A stretch of 5,644 bases of DNA, from positions 1 through 5,644 of the forward strand of contig DKND01000073.1 of assembly GCA_002470605.1 (NCBI GenBank), read 5' to 3'. Shown one piece after another: positions 5,037 through 5,644 of the stretch (position 1 is the stretch's first letter; each line of letters begins with the position of its first letter). Below the pieces are notes generated by a model. That model was not told where the DNA came from. It saw only the letters and a program-made list of their open reading frames with translations, and ran no database searches. This DNA comes from Opitutia bacterium UBA7397. GTDB taxonomy: Bacteria > Verrucomicrobiota > Verrucomicrobiia > Opitutales > UBA953. The translations under genes and the position numbers were made by a program.

Positions 5037-5644
5037 ATGTCTATTCTCGTTCACGAAAAGACCCGTCTGATGGTGCAAGGCATCACGGGTGACTTTGGCG
5101 CGCGCCACGCCCGCCTTTCCCTCGACTACGGCACGCAACTCGTCGCCGGCGTCACGCCTGGCAAGGGCGGCCAGGTCTTCGAGCACAATGGTTTCAAGGT
5201 GCCGATTTTCAATACCGTCGCCGAAGCCGCCAAACAAACCGGTGCGACGGTTTCCGCCATCTTCGTTCCCCCGCCCTTCGCCGCCGATGCCATCTTGGAG
5301 TGTTATGATGCCGACCTCGATCTCGCTGTGGCCATCACGGAAGGCATCCCGGTCCGTGACATGGTCCGCGCCAAGCGCGCCATGGCTGGACGCCGTACGC
5401 GCCTCATCGGCCCGAACTGCCCAGGTCTCGTGACCCCTGGACGTGGCGACAAATCCCACGGCGGCTGCCGCATCGGTATCGCTCCGGGCTATATTCACCG
5501 CCGCGGCAATGTCGGCGTGGTCTCCCGCTCCGGCACCTTGACCTATGAAGCAGTCTGGCAACTCACTTGTCGCGGCAAGGGCCAATCGACCTGCGTCGGC
5601 ATCGGTGGCGACCCCGTCAACGGCACTTCGCACCTCGACGTCAT
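5037..5644 (+). CDS. sucD: Succinyl-CoA synthetase alpha subunit (partial, N-terminal 202 residues)
   Basis: SucD binds CoA and carries the phosphohistidine of succinyl-CoA synthetase, pairing with SucC. I translated it by hand because it runs off the right edge. It begins MSILVHEKTRLMVQGITG, matching the family N-terminus. Visible motifs are the CoA-binding GVTPGKGG (38-45), PVFNTV-like PIFNTV (56-61), VPPPF (77-81), ITEGIP (100-105), IGPNCPG (124-130), VSRSGTLTYEAV (162-173) and STCVGIGGDPVNG (184-196). Usual length is near 290 residues, so about 90 are missing, including the catalytic His (His246 in E. coli). Compared with E. coli, about seven residues are inserted after TPG (133-135), in the stretch GDKSHGG (137-143). 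The gap after sucC is 19 bases with no Shine-Dalgarno, so translation of the pair may be coupled. Confidence 0.96.
   Translation, partial: MSILVHEKTRLMVQGITGDFGARHARLSLDYGTQLVAGVTPGKGGQVFEHNGFKVPIFNTVAEAAKQTGATVSAIFVPPPFAADAILECYDADLDLAVAITEGIPVRDMVRAKRAMAGRRTRLIGPNCPGLVTPGRGDKSHGGCRIGIAPGYIHRRGNVGVVSRSGTLTYEAVWQLTCRGKGQSTCVGIGGDPVNGTSHLDV

Noticed and set aside
5004..5633. A 209-codon open frame on the minus strand
   Set aside because: It is antisense to sucD, which is clearly the real gene, and its translation is Ala/Asp/Gly-rich with no recognisable domain.

Overview
The window reads as a stretch of bacterial chromosome carrying mostly housekeeping genes. Coding regions are moderately GC-rich and prefer C-ending codons. 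The EF-P sequence, above all its C-terminal half, looks most like Verrucomicrobiota, perhaps Opitutae. That is an inference from remembered sequence style, not a search. Six of the seven protein starts lack a recognisable Shine-Dalgarno motif, and several follow pyrimidine-rich leaders.

Layout. On the minus strand, running off the left edge, is the N-terminal part of an ABCG-like ABC transporter (1-734). Only 47 bases away, and divergent from it, is a gene for a Sec-exported protein of unknown function (782-1468). A 120-base spacer with several inverted repeats follows. Next comes efp, elongation factor P (1589-2152), closed by a strong intrinsic terminator (2177-2204). A minus-strand tRNA-Gln(TTG) at 2243-2313 converges on efp and diverges from the next block. 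That block is all on the plus strand: pyrH (UMP kinase), frr (ribosome recycling factor), sucC and sucD (succinyl-CoA synthetase beta and alpha). sucD is cut by the right edge.

How the genes work together. EF-P, RRF and tRNA-Gln serve translation: EF-P rescues ribosomes stalled on polyproline, RRF splits ribosomes after termination, and the tRNA decodes CAA/CAG. PyrH makes UDP for RNA and sugar-nucleotide synthesis. SucCD performs the substrate-level phosphorylation step of the TCA cycle. pyrH and frr are 24 bases apart and sucC and sucD are 19 apart, so each pair is probably co-transcribed. The 77-base frr-sucC gap has a GC-rich inverted repeat but no T-tract, so all four could share a transcript.

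I found no mobile element, CRISPR array, prophage or defence island, and nothing that clearly amounts to a new system. The most notable points are Asn in place of the usual Lys/Arg at the functional tip of EF-P, the near absence of Shine-Dalgarno motifs, a short insertion in SucD, and the unknown exported protein beside the ABC transporter.
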